Below, in pieces: positions 26,282 to 35,873 of a DNA stretch of 64,000 nt (positions within the stretch are counted from its first letter, which is position 1; every line of letters begins with the position of its first letter). Below the pieces are notes generated by a model. The model saw only the letters and a list, made by a program, of their open reading frames with translations. It did not search any database and was not told where the DNA came from. The position numbers and the translations under genes are program-made. The stretch comes from Alteripontixanthobacter muriae (GTDB taxonomy: Bacteria > Pseudomonadota > Alphaproteobacteria > Sphingomonadales > Sphingomonadaceae), in contig NZ_JAAFZT010000004.1 in the NCBI RefSeq assembly GCF_013336795.1, forward strand, positions 36,529 to 100,528, written 5' to 3'.

Positions 26282-29263
26282 ATGAGGGGCAAAGCCGCTT
26301 TACTGACCGGAATCTGCGCTGGTGCGATGATGATACCCGTACAGGCACAGGCACAGGACACTTACGACCCGCCGAACACTCCGCCGGATTTCAATACTCC
26401 TGAAATCATCGTGACGGCCCAGCGCCGGGCGCAGAGCCTTCAGGCCGTGCCGATCGCGGTCAGTGCCTTTGATGCACAAGCGCTCGAGGCGCAGCAGATC
26501 GAAAATGCGGCCGATCTTCAGCTTACCCTTCCGAACGTTTCTTTCACCAAGAGCAACTTTACCGCCTCCAGTTTTACCATCCGCGGCATCGGCGATCTTT
26601 GCGTGGGTGTGACTTGCGACAGCGCCACGGCAATCCACGTCAATTCGGCCCCTTTGTTCGGCACCCGCCTGTTCGAAACGGAATATTTCGATCTCGAACG
26701 GATCGAGGTTCTGCGCGGCCCCCAGGGCACATTGTTCGGGCGCAATGCGACTTCGGGCGTCGTCAATGTCGTCACCGCAAAGCCGATACTGGGCGAGTTC
26801 CGTGGATCGGGTGAATTCGAATACGGCAATTACGATTCGATCAAGGCTACCGGCATGCTCAATGTGCCGATTGGCAACACCTTGGCCGCCCGCGTGGCGG
26901 GCTTCTACCTGAACCGCGACGGTTTCACCGAAAACCTGTTCAACGACACGCGCATCGATGGCCGCGACATGTATGCGGTGCGTGGCTCCTTGCGATGGGA
27001 ACCAACCTCGACCACCACGGTCGATCTCATCGGCTATTACTTCCGCGAGGACGATGACCGGCTTCGCATTCAGAAGCAGCAGTGCCAGCGCGACCCGACG
27101 GGCGTTCTCGGTTGCCTGAACAACAATCTGGCTTTCGAAAAGGTCAATCTCAACGCCACTTTCACCGGTACGCTGGGTTCCGATGAATTCCTGGCGATCA
27201 ACGGTCTGCCGCCGGGCTTCGGCCTCAACAGCCTGTACGGCCCCGACGCATTCTCGAATTTTCAGGAGCCAGCCGATTTCCGGCAGGTGTCGACTGCCTT
27301 TACACCGGAATATTTTGCGGACGAATTGCAGGTGCAATTGCAGGTCGATCAAGACCTCGGCGCCTTCAACGTCTCGCTTTCCGGCATCTATCAGGAAACC
27401 AGTGTCGACAGCCGGCAGGACTACAACCTCGGCATTCTCGACCGCAGCGGTTTCGCGCAAGCTTTGAACCAGACCGCCTTCTTCGCGGCGAACGGGGTGC
27501 CGACGGGCCTGCCTGCGCCATTCCCGCCCTTCGTGCCGGGATCCGCCGCCTATTTCGCGCCTATCGCCAACGCATTGTTCCCGAACGGGCCGAACGGCGT
27601 GCTCTGCACTTCGGCCGCCCGCACCGATAATCGCGGCGCTTTTGAAGGTGAGCGCCTGTGCGGCGACTCTCCGATTTCGTTCGATAGATCGAACCAGGAC
27701 CAGCGATCCTATTCGGGTGAAGCCATCGTCACGAGCGATTTCGACGGACCGTTCAATTTCCTGCTGGGCGGCATCTACGCCAACTCGCAGGTCAGCGAAA
27801 ACAGCTATTTCATCAACACTTTCGCCATCGACTACATCGCCGGACTGCTGGGTTCGTTCAACACTTTCGGGACCGTCGTCGACGCCGATCCTGCCAACGA
27901 TCTGCCGCCTTCCTACCTCGGGCCGTCGATGTATCGCAACAATACCATCGATTTCGAACTCGACAGCTATGGCATATTTGGTGAAGTCTATTTCGATGTG
28001 GGCGACAGGCTGAAACTGACGGCCGGACTGCGTTACAACAATGACAAGAAGACCAATGTGGCGCGGTCCACTTTGGTCAATTTCCTGGTGCCTTATGCCC
28101 TGCAGGACGATCCTTTCAACTCGCCTTTCGTCGGACCGACATACGATGCCGATCCGGGAATTCCGGGTAACCAGGTGGTGCAGGCGCGCGAAGTGTCCTT
28201 CGATGCGATTACCGGACGCTTCGTCGCCGATTACGAGCTTACGCCCGACAATCTGCTCTATGCTTCCTATTCGCGCGGCTACAAATCCGGCGGCATCAAC
28301 CCGCCTTTGCAGCCGATCTTCGCCGTGCCGGAAGGCTTTGAGAAGGAATCGATCGACGCTTTCGAAATCGGCAGCAAGAACACCTTTGCCAACGGGCAAC
28401 TGGTGCTTAATGCGACGGCGTTTTACTACAAGTACAAGGATCTGCAACTCAGCCGGATCATTGCGCGAACCGCGGTGAACGACACGATTGATGCGAATGT
28501 CTATGGCCTGGAACTCGAGGCGGTGGTCCGTCCCGATCCGGCGCTGCTGATCAACATGAGCTTCAGCTATCTGAAGTCCGAGGTTGCCGGAGACGAATTC
28601 TTCAGCAACCCGCGCGATCCCGCTGGCGGTCGCTCGGATGCCGTCATCATCAAGGACATCACCAACGGCGCTAACTGTGCTGTCGTTCCGACCACCGCAG
28701 GCAACGCTGCGGGTGCGAATGCGTTTGTCAGCGCGATCAATGCCAATCTGGGTCTGCGGGGGCCGACGAATTTCCCTGCCGACGGCAATATCAATGCTAC
28801 GGGCGCATTCAGCATCTGCAGCGCGCTGCAGGCGCAGGCAGCAGCGGTCGGTGCGGCATTCGGCGGCATCGACGTCCTCAGTCCGGGCGTGCAAGTCAAT
28901 CTGCGCGGGAACGATCTGCCGCAGGCGCCGAATTTCAAGGCATCGGTCGGCGCCCAATATACGGTGTTCTTCGACAACGGCATGACCCTTGTTCCCCGGG
29001 TCGACCTTGCCTTTACCGGCGAACAATCTGGCAGCATCTTCAACGGGAACGTCAATTCCATCGATTCGTTCGTGCAGGCCAATGCCAGAGTGCAGCTGAA
29101 CGGTCCGGATGAGCGTTATTTCATCAGGGGGTTCGTGCAGAACATTTTTGACAGCAGTTCGGTAACCGGCCTGTATCTTACCGACGCGGCATCGGGCCTG
29201 TTTACGAACGTCTTCACTCTGGATCCTCGCCGCTATGGCGTGGCAGTCGGCGTTCAGTTCTGA
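26282..29263 (+). CDS. TonB-dependent receptor
   Basis: A 993-residue outer-membrane receptor with a signal peptide (about 1-24, PVQAQAQ). A TonB box-like EIIVTAQRR is followed by a plug (about 55-170; TIRGIGDLCVGVTC, ERIEVLRGPQGTLFGRNATSG, GVVNVVTAKP), then a barrel with several long loops and the C-terminal RRYGVAVGVQF. The AQRR box and the LRGPQGTLFGRNATSGVVN signature are the pattern common in sphingomonad receptors for xenobiotic or secondary metabolites. The receptor is isolated, and the ligand cannot be named. I chose the ATG at 26282 because GGAGG lies upstream. Confidence 0.9.
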   Translation: MRGKAALLTGICAGAMMIPVQAQAQDTYDPPNTPPDFNTPEIIVTAQRRAQSLQAVPIAVSAFDAQALEAQQIENAADLQLTLPNVSFTKSNFTASSFTIRGIGDLCVGVTCDSATAIHVNSAPLFGTRLFETEYFDLERIEVLRGPQGTLFGRNATSGVVNVVTAKPILGEFRGSGEFEYGNYDSIKATGMLNVPIGNTLAARVAGFYLNRDGFTENLFNDTRIDGRDMYAVRGSLRWEPTSTTTVDLIGYYFREDDDRLRIQKQQCQRDPTGVLGCLNNNLAFEKVNLNATFTGTLGSDEFLAINGLPPGFGLNSLYGPDAFSNFQEPADFRQVSTAFTPEYFADELQVQLQVDQDLGAFNVSLSGIYQETSVDSRQDYNLGILDRSGFAQALNQTAFFAANGVPTGLPAPFPPFVPGSAAYFAPIANALFPNGPNGVLCTSAARTDNRGAFEGERLCGDSPISFDRSNQDQRSYSGEAIVTSDFDGPFNFLLGGIYANSQVSENSYFINTFAIDYIAGLLGSFNTFGTVVDADPANDLPPSYLGPSMYRNNTIDFELDSYGIFGEVYFDVGDRLKLTAGLRYNNDKKTNVARSTLVNFLVPYALQDDPFNSPFVGPTYDADPGIPGNQVVQAREVSFDAITGRFVADYELTPDNLLYASYSRGYKSGGINPPLQPIFAVPEGFEKESIDAFEIGSKNTFANGQLVLNATAFYYKYKDLQLSRIIARTAVNDTIDANVYGLELEAVVRPDPALLINMSFSYLKSEVAGDEFFSNPRDPAGGRSDAVIIKDITNGANCAVVPTTAGNAAGANAFVSAINANLGLRGPTNFPADGNINATGAFSICSALQAQAAAVGAAFGGIDVLSPGVQVNLRGNDLPQAPNFKASVGAQYTVFFDNGMTLVPRVDLAFTGEQSGSIFNGNVNSIDSFVQANARVQLNGPDERYFIRGFVQNIFDSSSVTGLYLTDAASGLFTNVFTLDPRRYGVAVGVQF

Positions 29264-29285
29264 GAAGACTGGAGCCGCAGACTAG

Positions 29286-29316
29286 GGGGCCGGGCGCAAT
29301 GTCCGGCCCCTTCTTT
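29286..29316 (+). terminator. Rho-independent terminator of the TonB receptor
   Basis: GGGGCCGG pairs with CCGGCCCC across a 9-nt loop, followed by TTCTTT, 23 bp after the receptor stop codon. Confidence 0.85.
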
Positions 29317-29406
29317 ATTGCGGATTGCAGTTCTCCCTGCCGAGATTATTTTTGAAAGCTGTATTTGTCGCGGCAAGCGCATCACGCTATGCAGCGCTGC
29401 GAATGC

Positions 29407-29483
29407 GCGCCTGTAGTTCAACTGGATAGAGCACGAGCCTTCTAAGCTTGGAGTTGCAGGTTCGAGTCCTGCCAGGCGCGCCA
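29407..29483 (+). tRNA. tRNA-Arg (anticodon TCT)
   Basis: A complete cloverleaf: acceptor GCGCCTG / CAGGCGC, discriminator G, encoded CCA. The anticodon stem CGAGC / GCTTG encloses loop CTTCTAA with TCT at 29441-29443, and the T arm is GCAGG-TTCGAGT-CCTGC. Length 77 nt. The CDS on the other strand ends 4 bp downstream. Confidence 0.97.
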
Positions 29484-29486
29484 TTC

Positions 29487-30269
29487 TCAACCCCGTTCGA
29501 TGCGCTCCAGCGCCTGCCGCGTCACCGGGTATCCGGCATCCTCGGGGATCGTCAGCCAGCGCGTTCCTTCTCTCTCGACGATCTTCGGCACAATCGTGCG
29601 CACCTCGATTGCTTCCGCCTGCCGTTTCGCGGCGTGAAAATCAGGGAACTGAGCCAAACGCTCCAGATTGCGCGCGGTCGGGAAAATGACGCTGATCTCG
29701 CCCCTTTCGGCCATTTCGAGAGCGGTCTGCGCGCTCGTCCAGAACAGGTGCGTGTTTTCGGTGCGGTCGACGGTGATGTCGACCGATCCGGTGCCCAAAT
29801 CGGCGAGATAGAACCGCGTGTCGAAAAGGCGCTTGTGGGCCATGCCGCGCGGAAACCAGCGGGCGAAGGGAACAAGCGCATCGAGGTCGAGCTTCCAGCG
29901 GAAGCGTTCGAGCACAGGCGCGAGGGACAGCGTTTCCAGCAGCATGGCGCGGGCATCCATGGCTGCAGCACCATCCACGGTCCCCCTGATGCCGATAGCA
30001 AGGCCGGTCTCCTCCAGCGTCTCGCGAATTGCCGCAATGCGCGCGGCTACGTCTTCCTTATCCAGGTCCGTGGCGGTGGCGGCAGCCAGATCATGGTCGG
30101 CAGGATCGATCCGGCCGCCTGGCCAGACTGCGGCACCGCCTGCAAAGACGAGTTCCCTTGATCGGGTAACCATCAGCAGTTCTGGAGGCGCGCCCTCAGT
30201 TCTACCGAGACGGAAAATCACCAGCGTCGCCGCAGGTATGGCGTCCGGTTCTGGCGCTGTATCGTTCAT
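29487..30269 (-). CDS. NUDIX hydrolase
   Basis: 260 residues. The Nudix box is present (RETLEETGL after GGRIDPAD), within a domain spanning about 10-215. The C-terminal part (LDALVPFARWFPRGMAHKRLFDTRFYLADL) matches the NUDT19-like NUDIX group that acts on nucleoside diphosphate derivatives or CoA esters. I chose the ATG at 30269; the frame extends 12 codons. Substrate unknown. Confidence 0.85.
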   Translation of the reverse strand: MNDTAPEPDAIPAATLVIFRLGRTEGAPPELLMVTRSRELVFAGGAAVWPGGRIDPADHDLAAATATDLDKEDVAARIAAIRETLEETGLAIGIRGTVDGAAAMDARAMLLETLSLAPVLERFRWKLDLDALVPFARWFPRGMAHKRLFDTRFYLADLGTGSVDITVDRTENTHLFWTSAQTALEMAERGEISVIFPTARNLERLAQFPDFHAAKRQAEAIEVRTIVPKIVEREGTRWLTIPEDAGYPVTRQALERIERG

Positions 30270-30481
30270 GGCGTGGAGAATGGCGGTAAGCTGTAATCTT
30301 GCCAAGCCCCTGTCGGAGTGGTTTACAGTCTTCGCTCAGGCCGATTGGCCGGTAACCATTAAGACCGGCAGTTCAGGGCACTTGCGGACAGTTGGCACGT
30401 GTCGTGCAATGTACGTGATGTCTCTGGAATAAGTCTGCGGCGGCACGATCCTGGTAGTCCCGTGCCGCACGACCCCATATG

Positions 30482-30519
30482 AAAAGGCCCGCTCCAGAAA
30501 TTCTGGGGCGGGCCTCTTT
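30482..30519. terminator. Rho-independent terminator downstream of grxD
   Basis: Arms GGCCCGCTCCAGAA and TTCTGGGGCGGGCC, with an A-run before and TCTTTT after, form a long stem functional in both directions. On the minus strand it ends the DUF1476-bolA-grxD unit; on the plus strand it could end a small transcript from 30306-30480. Confidence 0.8.
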
Positions 30520-30879
30520 TCAATCATGGGAAGTGCTTCGCTGGCTTGAGTCCGAGGCTGGCGCCACCTTCTTTTCGGCCATCAATTCCTGCAATTCTCC
30601 GGCTTCGAACATTTCCATCATAATGTCGCTGCCGCCGACGAACTCACCCTTCACATAAAGCTGCGGGATCGTTGGCCAATCGGAGAAGGACTTGATGCCC
30701 TGCCGGATCTCCATGTCCTGCAATACGTCCACGCTTTCGTAAGCGACGCCGCAATGGTCCAGGATGGCGATCGCGCGGCTGGAAAAACCGCATTGCGGGA
30801 ACAGCGGCGTGCCCTTCATGAACAGCACGACGTCGTCTTTGGCGACGATGCCCGACAGGCGTTCTTTGATTTCGGCCAT
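30520..30879 (-). CDS. grxD: Monothiol glutaredoxin (Grx4/GrxD type)
   Basis: 119 residues with the CGFS redox motif (Cys30) and the family features [32 protein letters not shown] glutaredoxins bind [2Fe-2S] clusters and work as carriers in Fe-S trafficking and iron sensing. The partner BolA is encoded immediately upstream, as is usual. The ~15-residue C-terminal tail is Ser-rich and not conserved. It is the last gene of the DUF1476-bolA-grxD operon. Confidence 0.95.
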   Translation of the reverse strand: MAEIKERLSGIVAKDDVVLFMKGTPLFPQCGFSSRAIAILDHCGVAYESVDVLQDMEIRQGIKSFSDWPTIPQLYVKGEFVGGSDIMMEMFEAGELQELMAEKKVAPASDSSQRSTSHD

Positions 30880-30919
30880 AGTCAGAAATACCTTGTAACT
30901 TCGGATCTTGAATTGGTTC

Positions 30920-31153
30920 TCACTTGGGAACCGAGGTCGTCAGTTGCAAGGCATGGAGGGTTCCGCCCATTTTCCCGCCGAGAGCGTCATACACCATCTT
31001 GTGCTGCTGGACGCGGCTCTTGCCCGCGAAAGCCGGGCTTGCAACGCTGGCCGCATAATGGTCACCGTCGCCTGCCAGATCGCGGATCTCGATCTTCGCA
31101 TCGGGCAGGGCTGCCCGGATCATGCCTTCGATTTCCTGTGCGGACATCGCCAT
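30920..31153 (-). CDS. bolA: BolA family protein
   Basis: A 77-residue class II KH-like BolA/IbaG protein. [10 protein letters not shown] and the conserved His of [15 protein letters not shown] are present. BolA forms a [2Fe-2S] hetero-complex with CGFS glutaredoxin, encoded 40 bp downstream. The ATG lies 3 bp after the DUF1476 stop. Confidence 0.93.
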   Translation of the reverse strand: MAMSAQEIEGMIRAALPDAKIEIRDLAGDGDHYAASVASPAFAGKSRVQQHKMVYDALGGKMGGTLHALQLTTSVPK

Positions 31154-31156
31154 GGC

Positions 31157-31480
31157 TCAGCTTTCCGCCATCAATTGCCGCCGGGCCTCGACGTGCTTTT
31201 CTTCCAATGCGAGGCGCACCGCAGCTTCGTCGACATCGCACCCGGCCTGGGTCAGATCGCCTAGCACCTTGCGAATGACGTCCTCATCACCGGATTCCTC
31301 GAAATCGGCCTGAACTACTGCCTTCTGATAGGCTTCCGATTCTTCGGGCGTCAGATGCATCTTTTCGGCGGCCCATTTGCCCAGCAGGCGGTTGCGCCTT
31401 GCCGCAATCTTGAAGGCATTCTCCTCGTCGAAAGCGTATTTCGATTCTTCGCCGCGTTCGCGGTCGTTGAAAGTGGTCAT
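31157..31480 (-). CDS. DUF1476 protein (F1-ATPase inhibitor zeta-type)
   Basis: A 107-residue helical protein. The signature NDRERGEESKYAFDEENAFKI opens the family, followed by ARRNRLLGKWAA and YQKAVVQADFEESGDEDVIRKVL. Members in Paracoccus-type alphaproteobacteria inhibit ATP hydrolysis by F1Fo-ATP synthase through the N-terminal segment. It is first in an operon with bolA and grxD. Confidence 0.92.
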   Translation of the reverse strand: MTTFNDRERGEESKYAFDEENAFKIAARRNRLLGKWAAEKMHLTPEESEAYQKAVVQADFEESGDEDVIRKVLGDLTQAGCDVDEAAVRLALEEKHVEARRQLMAES

Positions 31481-31518
31481 GGCAGGGTCTTTCGTGATCG
31501 TTGCGCGCCAGAATAGGC

Positions 31519-31545
31519 GGGGCGCCGCCCTGCGGCAAGCGCCCC
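31519..31545. terminator. Hairpin after the leu operon
   Basis: GGGGCG/CGCCCC enclose an inner GCCGC/GCGGC stem between qor and the DUF1476 gene. There is no U-tract, so its terminator role is tentative. Confidence 0.35.
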
Positions 31546-31564
31546 GATGGATCAGGCCAGCCGA

Positions 31565-32566
31565 TCAGGGCTCCATCGTGACGACCAGCTTGCCGATCGC
31601 CTTCCGCTCTTCGAGCGCCCGAATAGCGTCGGCGCCTTTTTCCAGCGGATAGGTTTCCGAAATCAGCGGGTCGATCTTGCCGGCCTTTAGCAGGTCGAAC
31701 AATTGCTCGATATTCTGCGCGTTCTTCTCCGGTTCGCGCATCGTGAAAGCGCCCCAGAAGACGCCGCAGATGTCGCAGCTTTTAAGCAGAGTCAGGTTCA
31801 GCGGCATCTTGGCTATGCCTGCCGGGAAGCCGACCACGAGAAACCGGCCTTCCCAGGCGATCGAACGAAGTGCGGGTTCGGAATAGTCGCCCCCGACGAT
31901 GTCGAAGACGATATTGGCGCCTTCCGGGCCGCAGGCGGCCTTGAACTTGCCGGCCAGATCCTTGGAAATGTCCTTGTCGAACGGCGCGCGGGGATAGATG
32001 ACGACCTCGTCGGCACCCGCCTTGCGGGCGGCTTCGGCCTTTTCCTCGCTCGACACGCCCGCCACGACGCGGGCGCCGAAGGCCTTGCCCAGTTCGACAG
32101 CGGACAGGCCGACACCGCCCGCTGCACCCAGGATGAGCAGCGTATCCCCTTCGGAGATGTGCCCGCGATCCTTCAGGCCATGAATGGTGGTGCCATAGGT
32201 CATCAGCAGGCTGGCCGCCGTTTCGAAAGACACGCCTTCGGGAATGCGGAACAGGCGCGATGCATCGACCGCGATCTTCTCCACCAGACCGCCATAGCCG
32301 ATTCCGGCCAGCACGCGGTCACCCACCTGCCATTCGGTAACGCCTTCGCCGACGCTTTCCACCGTCCCGGAGATTTCACTGCCGGGGGCAAAGGGGCGGC
32401 CGGGCTTTACCTGGTACATGTCGCGGATGATCAGCGTATCGGGAAAGTTGATGGCGCAGGCAGCGACCTTCACGACCACCTGGCCCTTGCCGGCCACCGG
32501 ATCGTCGATATCTTCCAGGACCAGTGTCTCCGGACCGCCGACTTCCTTGTTCAGCAACGCTTTCAT
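31565..32566 (-). CDS. NADPH:quinone reductase-like zinc-free MDR
   Basis: 333 residues. A GroES-like domain ([20 protein letters not shown]) is followed by a Rossmann fold ([19 protein letters not shown]) without zinc ligands, as in quinone oxidoreductases. The end ([12 protein letters not shown]) is typical. The ATG overlaps the leuD stop (ATGA) and is preceded by GGAGGGA, so it is the last gene of the leuC-leuD operon. Expected role: two-electron reduction of quinones or of an enoyl substrate with NADPH in the cytoplasm. Confidence 0.88.
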   Translation of the reverse strand: MKALLNKEVGGPETLVLEDIDDPVAGKGQVVVKVAACAINFPDTLIIRDMYQVKPGRPFAPGSEISGTVESVGEGVTEWQVGDRVLAGIGYGGLVEKIAVDASRLFRIPEGVSFETAASLLMTYGTTIHGLKDRGHISEGDTLLILGAAGGVGLSAVELGKAFGARVVAGVSSEEKAEAARKAGADEVVIYPRAPFDKDISKDLAGKFKAACGPEGANIVFDIVGGDYSEPALRSIAWEGRFLVVGFPAGIAKMPLNLTLLKSCDICGVFWGAFTMREPEKNAQNIEQLFDLLKAGKIDPLISETYPLEKGADAIRALEERKAIGKLVVTMEP

Positions 32567-33177
32567 GCACTTCCCTCCGTTCGATGTTCCATTGTTCCGT
32601 TTAGCCACGGCATTTCGGCCAATTGGCGATTTTCGTAAGCGGTGATGGCTTCGCTGCGGGCCAAGGTCAGCCCGGTTTCGTCCAGCCCTTCGGCAAGGCA
32701 ATGCTTGCGGAACGGATCGATGGCAAAGGCGAAGCGATCCTGAAACGGGGTGGTGACCGTCTGACTTCCGAGATCAATGGCAATCGGGTCGGTTTCGGCA
32801 ACCTCCAGCAACCGGTCGATCTCGGCTTGCGGCAGCTCGACTGCCAGAATGCCGTTCTTGAACGCGTTGCCAGCAAAAATGTCGGAAAAGCTGGAAGCAA
32901 TTACGGCGCGGATCCCAAGGTCGAGCATCGCCCAGGCGGCATGTTCGCGGCTGGAACCGCAGCCGAAATTGTCTCCGGCGATCAGGATGGGCGCGCCGGC
33001 GAATTGCGGATCGTCGAAGATGTTACCCGGCTCTGCCCGGATCGTTTCGAACGCGCCAGCGCCCAGACCGTCACGGCTGATAGTTTTCAGCCAATGCGCG
33101 GGGATGATCACGTCCGTGTCGACGTTCTTGCGGCCGAACGGAATGGCGCGGCCCTCGATCGTGCTGACGGGCTGCAT
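32563..33177 (-). CDS. leuD: 3-isopropylmalate dehydratase small subunit
   Basis: A 204-residue LeuD protein. [17 protein letters not shown] and the swivel motif [17 protein letters not shown] are present, with [18 protein letters not shown]. It pairs with LeuC to isomerise 2- and 3-isopropylmalate in leucine biosynthesis. The ATG at 33177 shares one base with the stop of the small upstream gene (TGATG). Confidence 0.97.
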   Translation of the reverse strand: MQPVSTIEGRAIPFGRKNVDTDVIIPAHWLKTISRDGLGAGAFETIRAEPGNIFDDPQFAGAPILIAGDNFGCGSSREHAAWAMLDLGIRAVIASSFSDIFAGNAFKNGILAVELPQAEIDRLLEVAETDPIAIDLGSQTVTTPFQDRFAFAIDPFRKHCLAEGLDETGLTLARSEAITAYENRQLAEMPWLNGTMEHRTEGSA

Positions 33178-33335
33178 CAATCCGTTTCAGGAGGCGCGGG
33201 GCGGACGGGCTTCGCAGCCTGCTCCTCGCCGCGCGTGCGCCGCTTGTTGGCATAAAGGAGGGCAGCGGCGATGGCCGCCGATCCGATGGCACCGGCAAGG
33301 GCAACCTTGCCACTGGAGGAATCATTCTTGCTCAT
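33177..33335 (-). CDS. Small single-helix membrane protein inside the leu operon
   Basis: 52 residues: a Ser-rich start ([10 protein letters not shown]), one transmembrane helix ([19 protein letters not shown]), then a basic, Arg/Lys/Pro-rich cytoplasmic tail. The start codon overlaps the glycosylase stop (ATGA) and the stop overlaps the leuD start (TGATG), so both junctions indicate real translation. Function unknown. Confidence 0.7.
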   Translation of the reverse strand: MSKNDSSSGKVALAGAIGSAAIAAALLYANKRRTRGEEQAAKPVRPAPPETD

Positions 33336-33901
33336 GCCTGATCCAATGCGCGTCGGCGGCTATCGTTGCAAGATTGCGGCGTGAATTCGGCGAGTCGTGC
33401 CCATTCTGACGCTTTCTGAGCAAAGCTCATCCTAGCGTAGGCCGGGCTGCTGGAGGGTAGATCGATCAGGGCGAGGGCGTGATCGACCAATTGCGGCCGG
33501 GCGACCTGCGCGCTCCTGATCCCGTTGAAAGCGACGGCGCGCAGTTCAGGCAAGCTATTCACCAGCTTCGCAATGGGAGCAGGGGCGATGTCGCGCAAGG
33601 CGGTATCGAGGCTTCCGCGCCGCCGCGCCGATCCGATGCTGTCCCACAGGCCGATGCCGTGTTCGCGCAATATGTCGAGCCGGGCACCATACTCTTCGGC
33701 AGACACGTCAACGCCGATTGCCTCGCCCACCAGACGCCAGAAGGCATTGCGGGGGTGGGCGTAATATTCGCTGGCCTGCAGCGATCTTTCGCCCGGCAAG
33801 CTGCCGAGGACAAGGACGCGGGTGTTTGCGTCGACAACCGGAGCAAACGACGACTTGCGAACTTCCTGCGTCAATCTTGCTTCATCCAAGCTTGCGAACA
33901 T
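33332..33901 (-). CDS. Hypoxanthine-DNA glycosylase (UDG family 6, HDG)
   Basis: A 189-residue uracil-DNA-glycosylase-fold enzyme. The family 6 active-site motif GSLPGE (33-38) is followed by [13 protein letters not shown], and the C-terminal loop LPSSSPAYA resembles the HDG LPSTSPAN motif. These enzymes remove deaminated adenine (hypoxanthine) from DNA. I chose the ATG at 33901; it overlaps the end of leuC by 20 bp. Confidence 0.88.
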   Translation of the reverse strand: MFASLDEARLTQEVRKSSFAPVVDANTRVLVLGSLPGERSLQASEYYAHPRNAFWRLVGEAIGVDVSAEEYGARLDILREHGIGLWDSIGSARRRGSLDTALRDIAPAPIAKLVNSLPELRAVAFNGIRSAQVARPQLVDHALALIDLPSSSPAYARMSFAQKASEWARLAEFTPQSCNDSRRRALDQA

Positions 33902-35312
33902 CGGTAAGTCGGCCTGTGACAGCGGCAGCGGCGGCCATCGCCGGGGAGACAAGGTGAGTGCGCGAACCCGGCCCCTGTCGTCCGACGAAGTTGCGGTTGC
34001 TGGTGCTGGCGCAGCGTTCTCCCTTCGGCACCTTGTCAGGATTCATGCCGAGACAGGCCGAGCATCCGGGCTCGCGCCATTCCAGACCCGCAGCCATGAA
34101 GATGCGGTCCAGTCCTTCCGCCTCTGCCTGCCGCTTCACCAGCCCGGAACCCGGAACGACGATTGCCCATTTCACGCCATCGGCCTTCTTGCGCCCGTCG
34201 AGCACGGCGGCGGCGGCGCGCAGGTCTTCGATACGGCTGTTCGTGCAACTGCCGATGAAGATGTTCTCGACGGCGATCTCGTCAAGCCGTTGGCCCGGTT
34301 CCAGTCCCATGTAGGACAGGCTCTTGCGCGCGGCTTCGGCCTTTGCCGGGTCGGCGAAGCTTTCGGGGTAAGGCACCGTTCCGCCGATCGGCGCCGTATC
34401 CTCCGGGCTGGTGCCCCAGGTTACGGTGGGCTCGATGGCCGATCCGTCGATGGTGATCCGCTTGTCGAACAGGGCGCCGTCGTCGCTGGCCAGCGTACGC
34501 CACCAGGCCACGGCCTTGTCCCAATCCTCGCCGCGGGGCGCGTAAGGCCTGCCCTTCAGATAGGTGAAAGTCGTATCGTCAGGGGCGATCAGGCCAGCGC
34601 GTGCGCCCGCTTCGATGCTCATGTTGCAGACGGTAAGGCGGCCTTCGACGCTCATTTCGCGGAAGACCTGCCCGGTGAACTCCATGACATGACCGGTGCC
34701 GCCCGCTGTGCCCAGAACGCCGATGATGTGGAGGATCAGATCCTTCGGTGTCACCCCGTGGCCGAGCAGCCCATCCACCCGGACCTCCAGCGTGCGGGAT
34801 CGCTTTAGCTGCAAGGTCTGGGTAGCAAGGACATGTTCGACCTCGCTCGTCCCGATGCCGAAAGCCAGCGCGCTGATTCCGCCATGCGCCGAAGTGTGCG
34901 AGTCGCCGCAGACGATTGTCGCGCCGGGAAGCGAAAAGCCCTGTTCCGGCCCGACGACATGAACGATTCCCTGCTCCGCTGCGGAAGAATCGATGTAGCG
35001 GATGCCGAAGGCGGGGGCATTCGCCTCGAGTGCGGCAAGCTGCGCTGCCGATTGCGGGTCGGCGATCGGCAGGCGAGCGCCGGCCGCATCCAGCCGCGCC
35101 GTGGTGGGCAGATTATGATCCGGCACGGCAAGCGTCAGATCGGGCCGGCGCACCGTCCGCCCGGCAAGGCGCAGACCCTCGAATGCCTGTGGGCTGGTCA
35201 CCTCGTGGACGAGGTGCCGGTCGATATAGATGAGGCTGGTGCCGTCAGGCCGCGTTTCCACGACATGAGCGTCCCAGATCTTTTCATACAAGGTGCGCGG
35301 TCGGCTGGCCAT
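33882..35312 (-). CDS. leuC: 3-isopropylmalate dehydratase large subunit
   Basis: A 476-residue aconitase-family protein. [4Fe-4S] cysteines are in GSCTNSR and [23 protein letters not shown] and the opening [12 protein letters not shown] are classic LeuC features. Start chosen at 35312 ([11 protein letters not shown]). First gene of the leuC-HDG-small protein-leuD-qor operon. Confidence 0.97.
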   Translation of the reverse strand: MASRPRTLYEKIWDAHVVETRPDGTSLIYIDRHLVHEVTSPQAFEGLRLAGRTVRRPDLTLAVPDHNLPTTARLDAAGARLPIADPQSAAQLAALEANAPAFGIRYIDSSAAEQGIVHVVGPEQGFSLPGATIVCGDSHTSAHGGISALAFGIGTSEVEHVLATQTLQLKRSRTLEVRVDGLLGHGVTPKDLILHIIGVLGTAGGTGHVMEFTGQVFREMSVEGRLTVCNMSIEAGARAGLIAPDDTTFTYLKGRPYAPRGEDWDKAVAWWRTLASDDGALFDKRITIDGSAIEPTVTWGTSPEDTAPIGGTVPYPESFADPAKAEAARKSLSYMGLEPGQRLDEIAVENIFIGSCTNSRIEDLRAAAAVLDGRKKADGVKWAIVVPGSGLVKRQAEAEGLDRIFMAAGLEWREPGCSACLGMNPDKVPKGERCASTSNRNFVGRQGPGSRTHLVSPAMAAAAAVTGRLTDVRKLG

Positions 35313-35413
35313 GCGGCGAAAAATAGGCGCGGCAAGCAGGCGCTGGCAAGTTTTCACCCGTTTAGAAAAACATTGTCATGGAAAGGAAAGGATTGAATGC
35401 CTAATTGACACCT

Positions 35414-35809
35414 ATGTCAGCAGCCAGCCACATCCACCCGATCGCCATCACTTCGGACGATATCGACTTCATGGGGCACGTGAACAACGCCCGCTATCTC
35501 GGGTGGGTGCAGGATGCCGTGCTGTCGCATTGGCGCAACATCGCCCCCTCCGACGCCGTGGCGAGCAGGGCGTGGGTCGCGCTGAAGCACGAGATTACCT
35601 ACCGTAAACCTGCCTTTCTCGAGGATGATGTGGTCGCCCGCACCGTGCTGGAAAGCATCAAGGGCGCGAGAGCGTTCTATTCCACGGTTATCCAGCGGGG
35701 CGAGGACGTGCTCGCCGAGATCCAGTCCAGCTGGTGCTGCATCGATTCCGAAACCCTGCGTCCTGCGCGAATCGGCGAGGAAATCTCGAAGTTCTTCTTC
35801 CGCGACTGA
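35414..35809 (+). CDS. Acyl-CoA thioesterase (4HBT hot-dog family)
   Basis: 131 residues. A single hot-dog fold; the catalytic/acyl loop DDIDFMGHVNNARY (Asp, then HVNN) is typical of YbgC/4HBT-type thioesterases. The second half has WVALKHEITYRKPAFLEDDV. The gene is divergent from leuC. Start at 35414; a TTG at 35405 is also possible. Substrate, likely an acyl- or hydroxyacyl-CoA, is not known. Confidence 0.88.
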   Translation: MSAASHIHPIAITSDDIDFMGHVNNARYLGWVQDAVLSHWRNIAPSDAVASRAWVALKHEITYRKPAFLEDDVVARTVLESIKGARAFYSTVIQRGEDVLAEIQSSWCCIDSETLRPARIGEEISKFFFRD

Positions 35810-35873
35810 ATTTTGACGGCTGCTGATTTTCCGGCGGTTTCGCGCCGGAGCTAAAGCGCCTATATAGGTTTCC

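Noticed and set aside
26300..29026. 908-codon minus-strand frame opposite the TonB receptor
   Set aside because: It mirrors a receptor with signal peptide, plug and barrel; its translation lacks any domain and is Arg/His-rich noise.
33071..33325. 84-codon alternative frame in the leuD region
   Set aside because: The coupled 52-residue frame at 33177-33335 has overlapping start and stop with its neighbours; this one has a shifted, Pro/Arg-rich reading.
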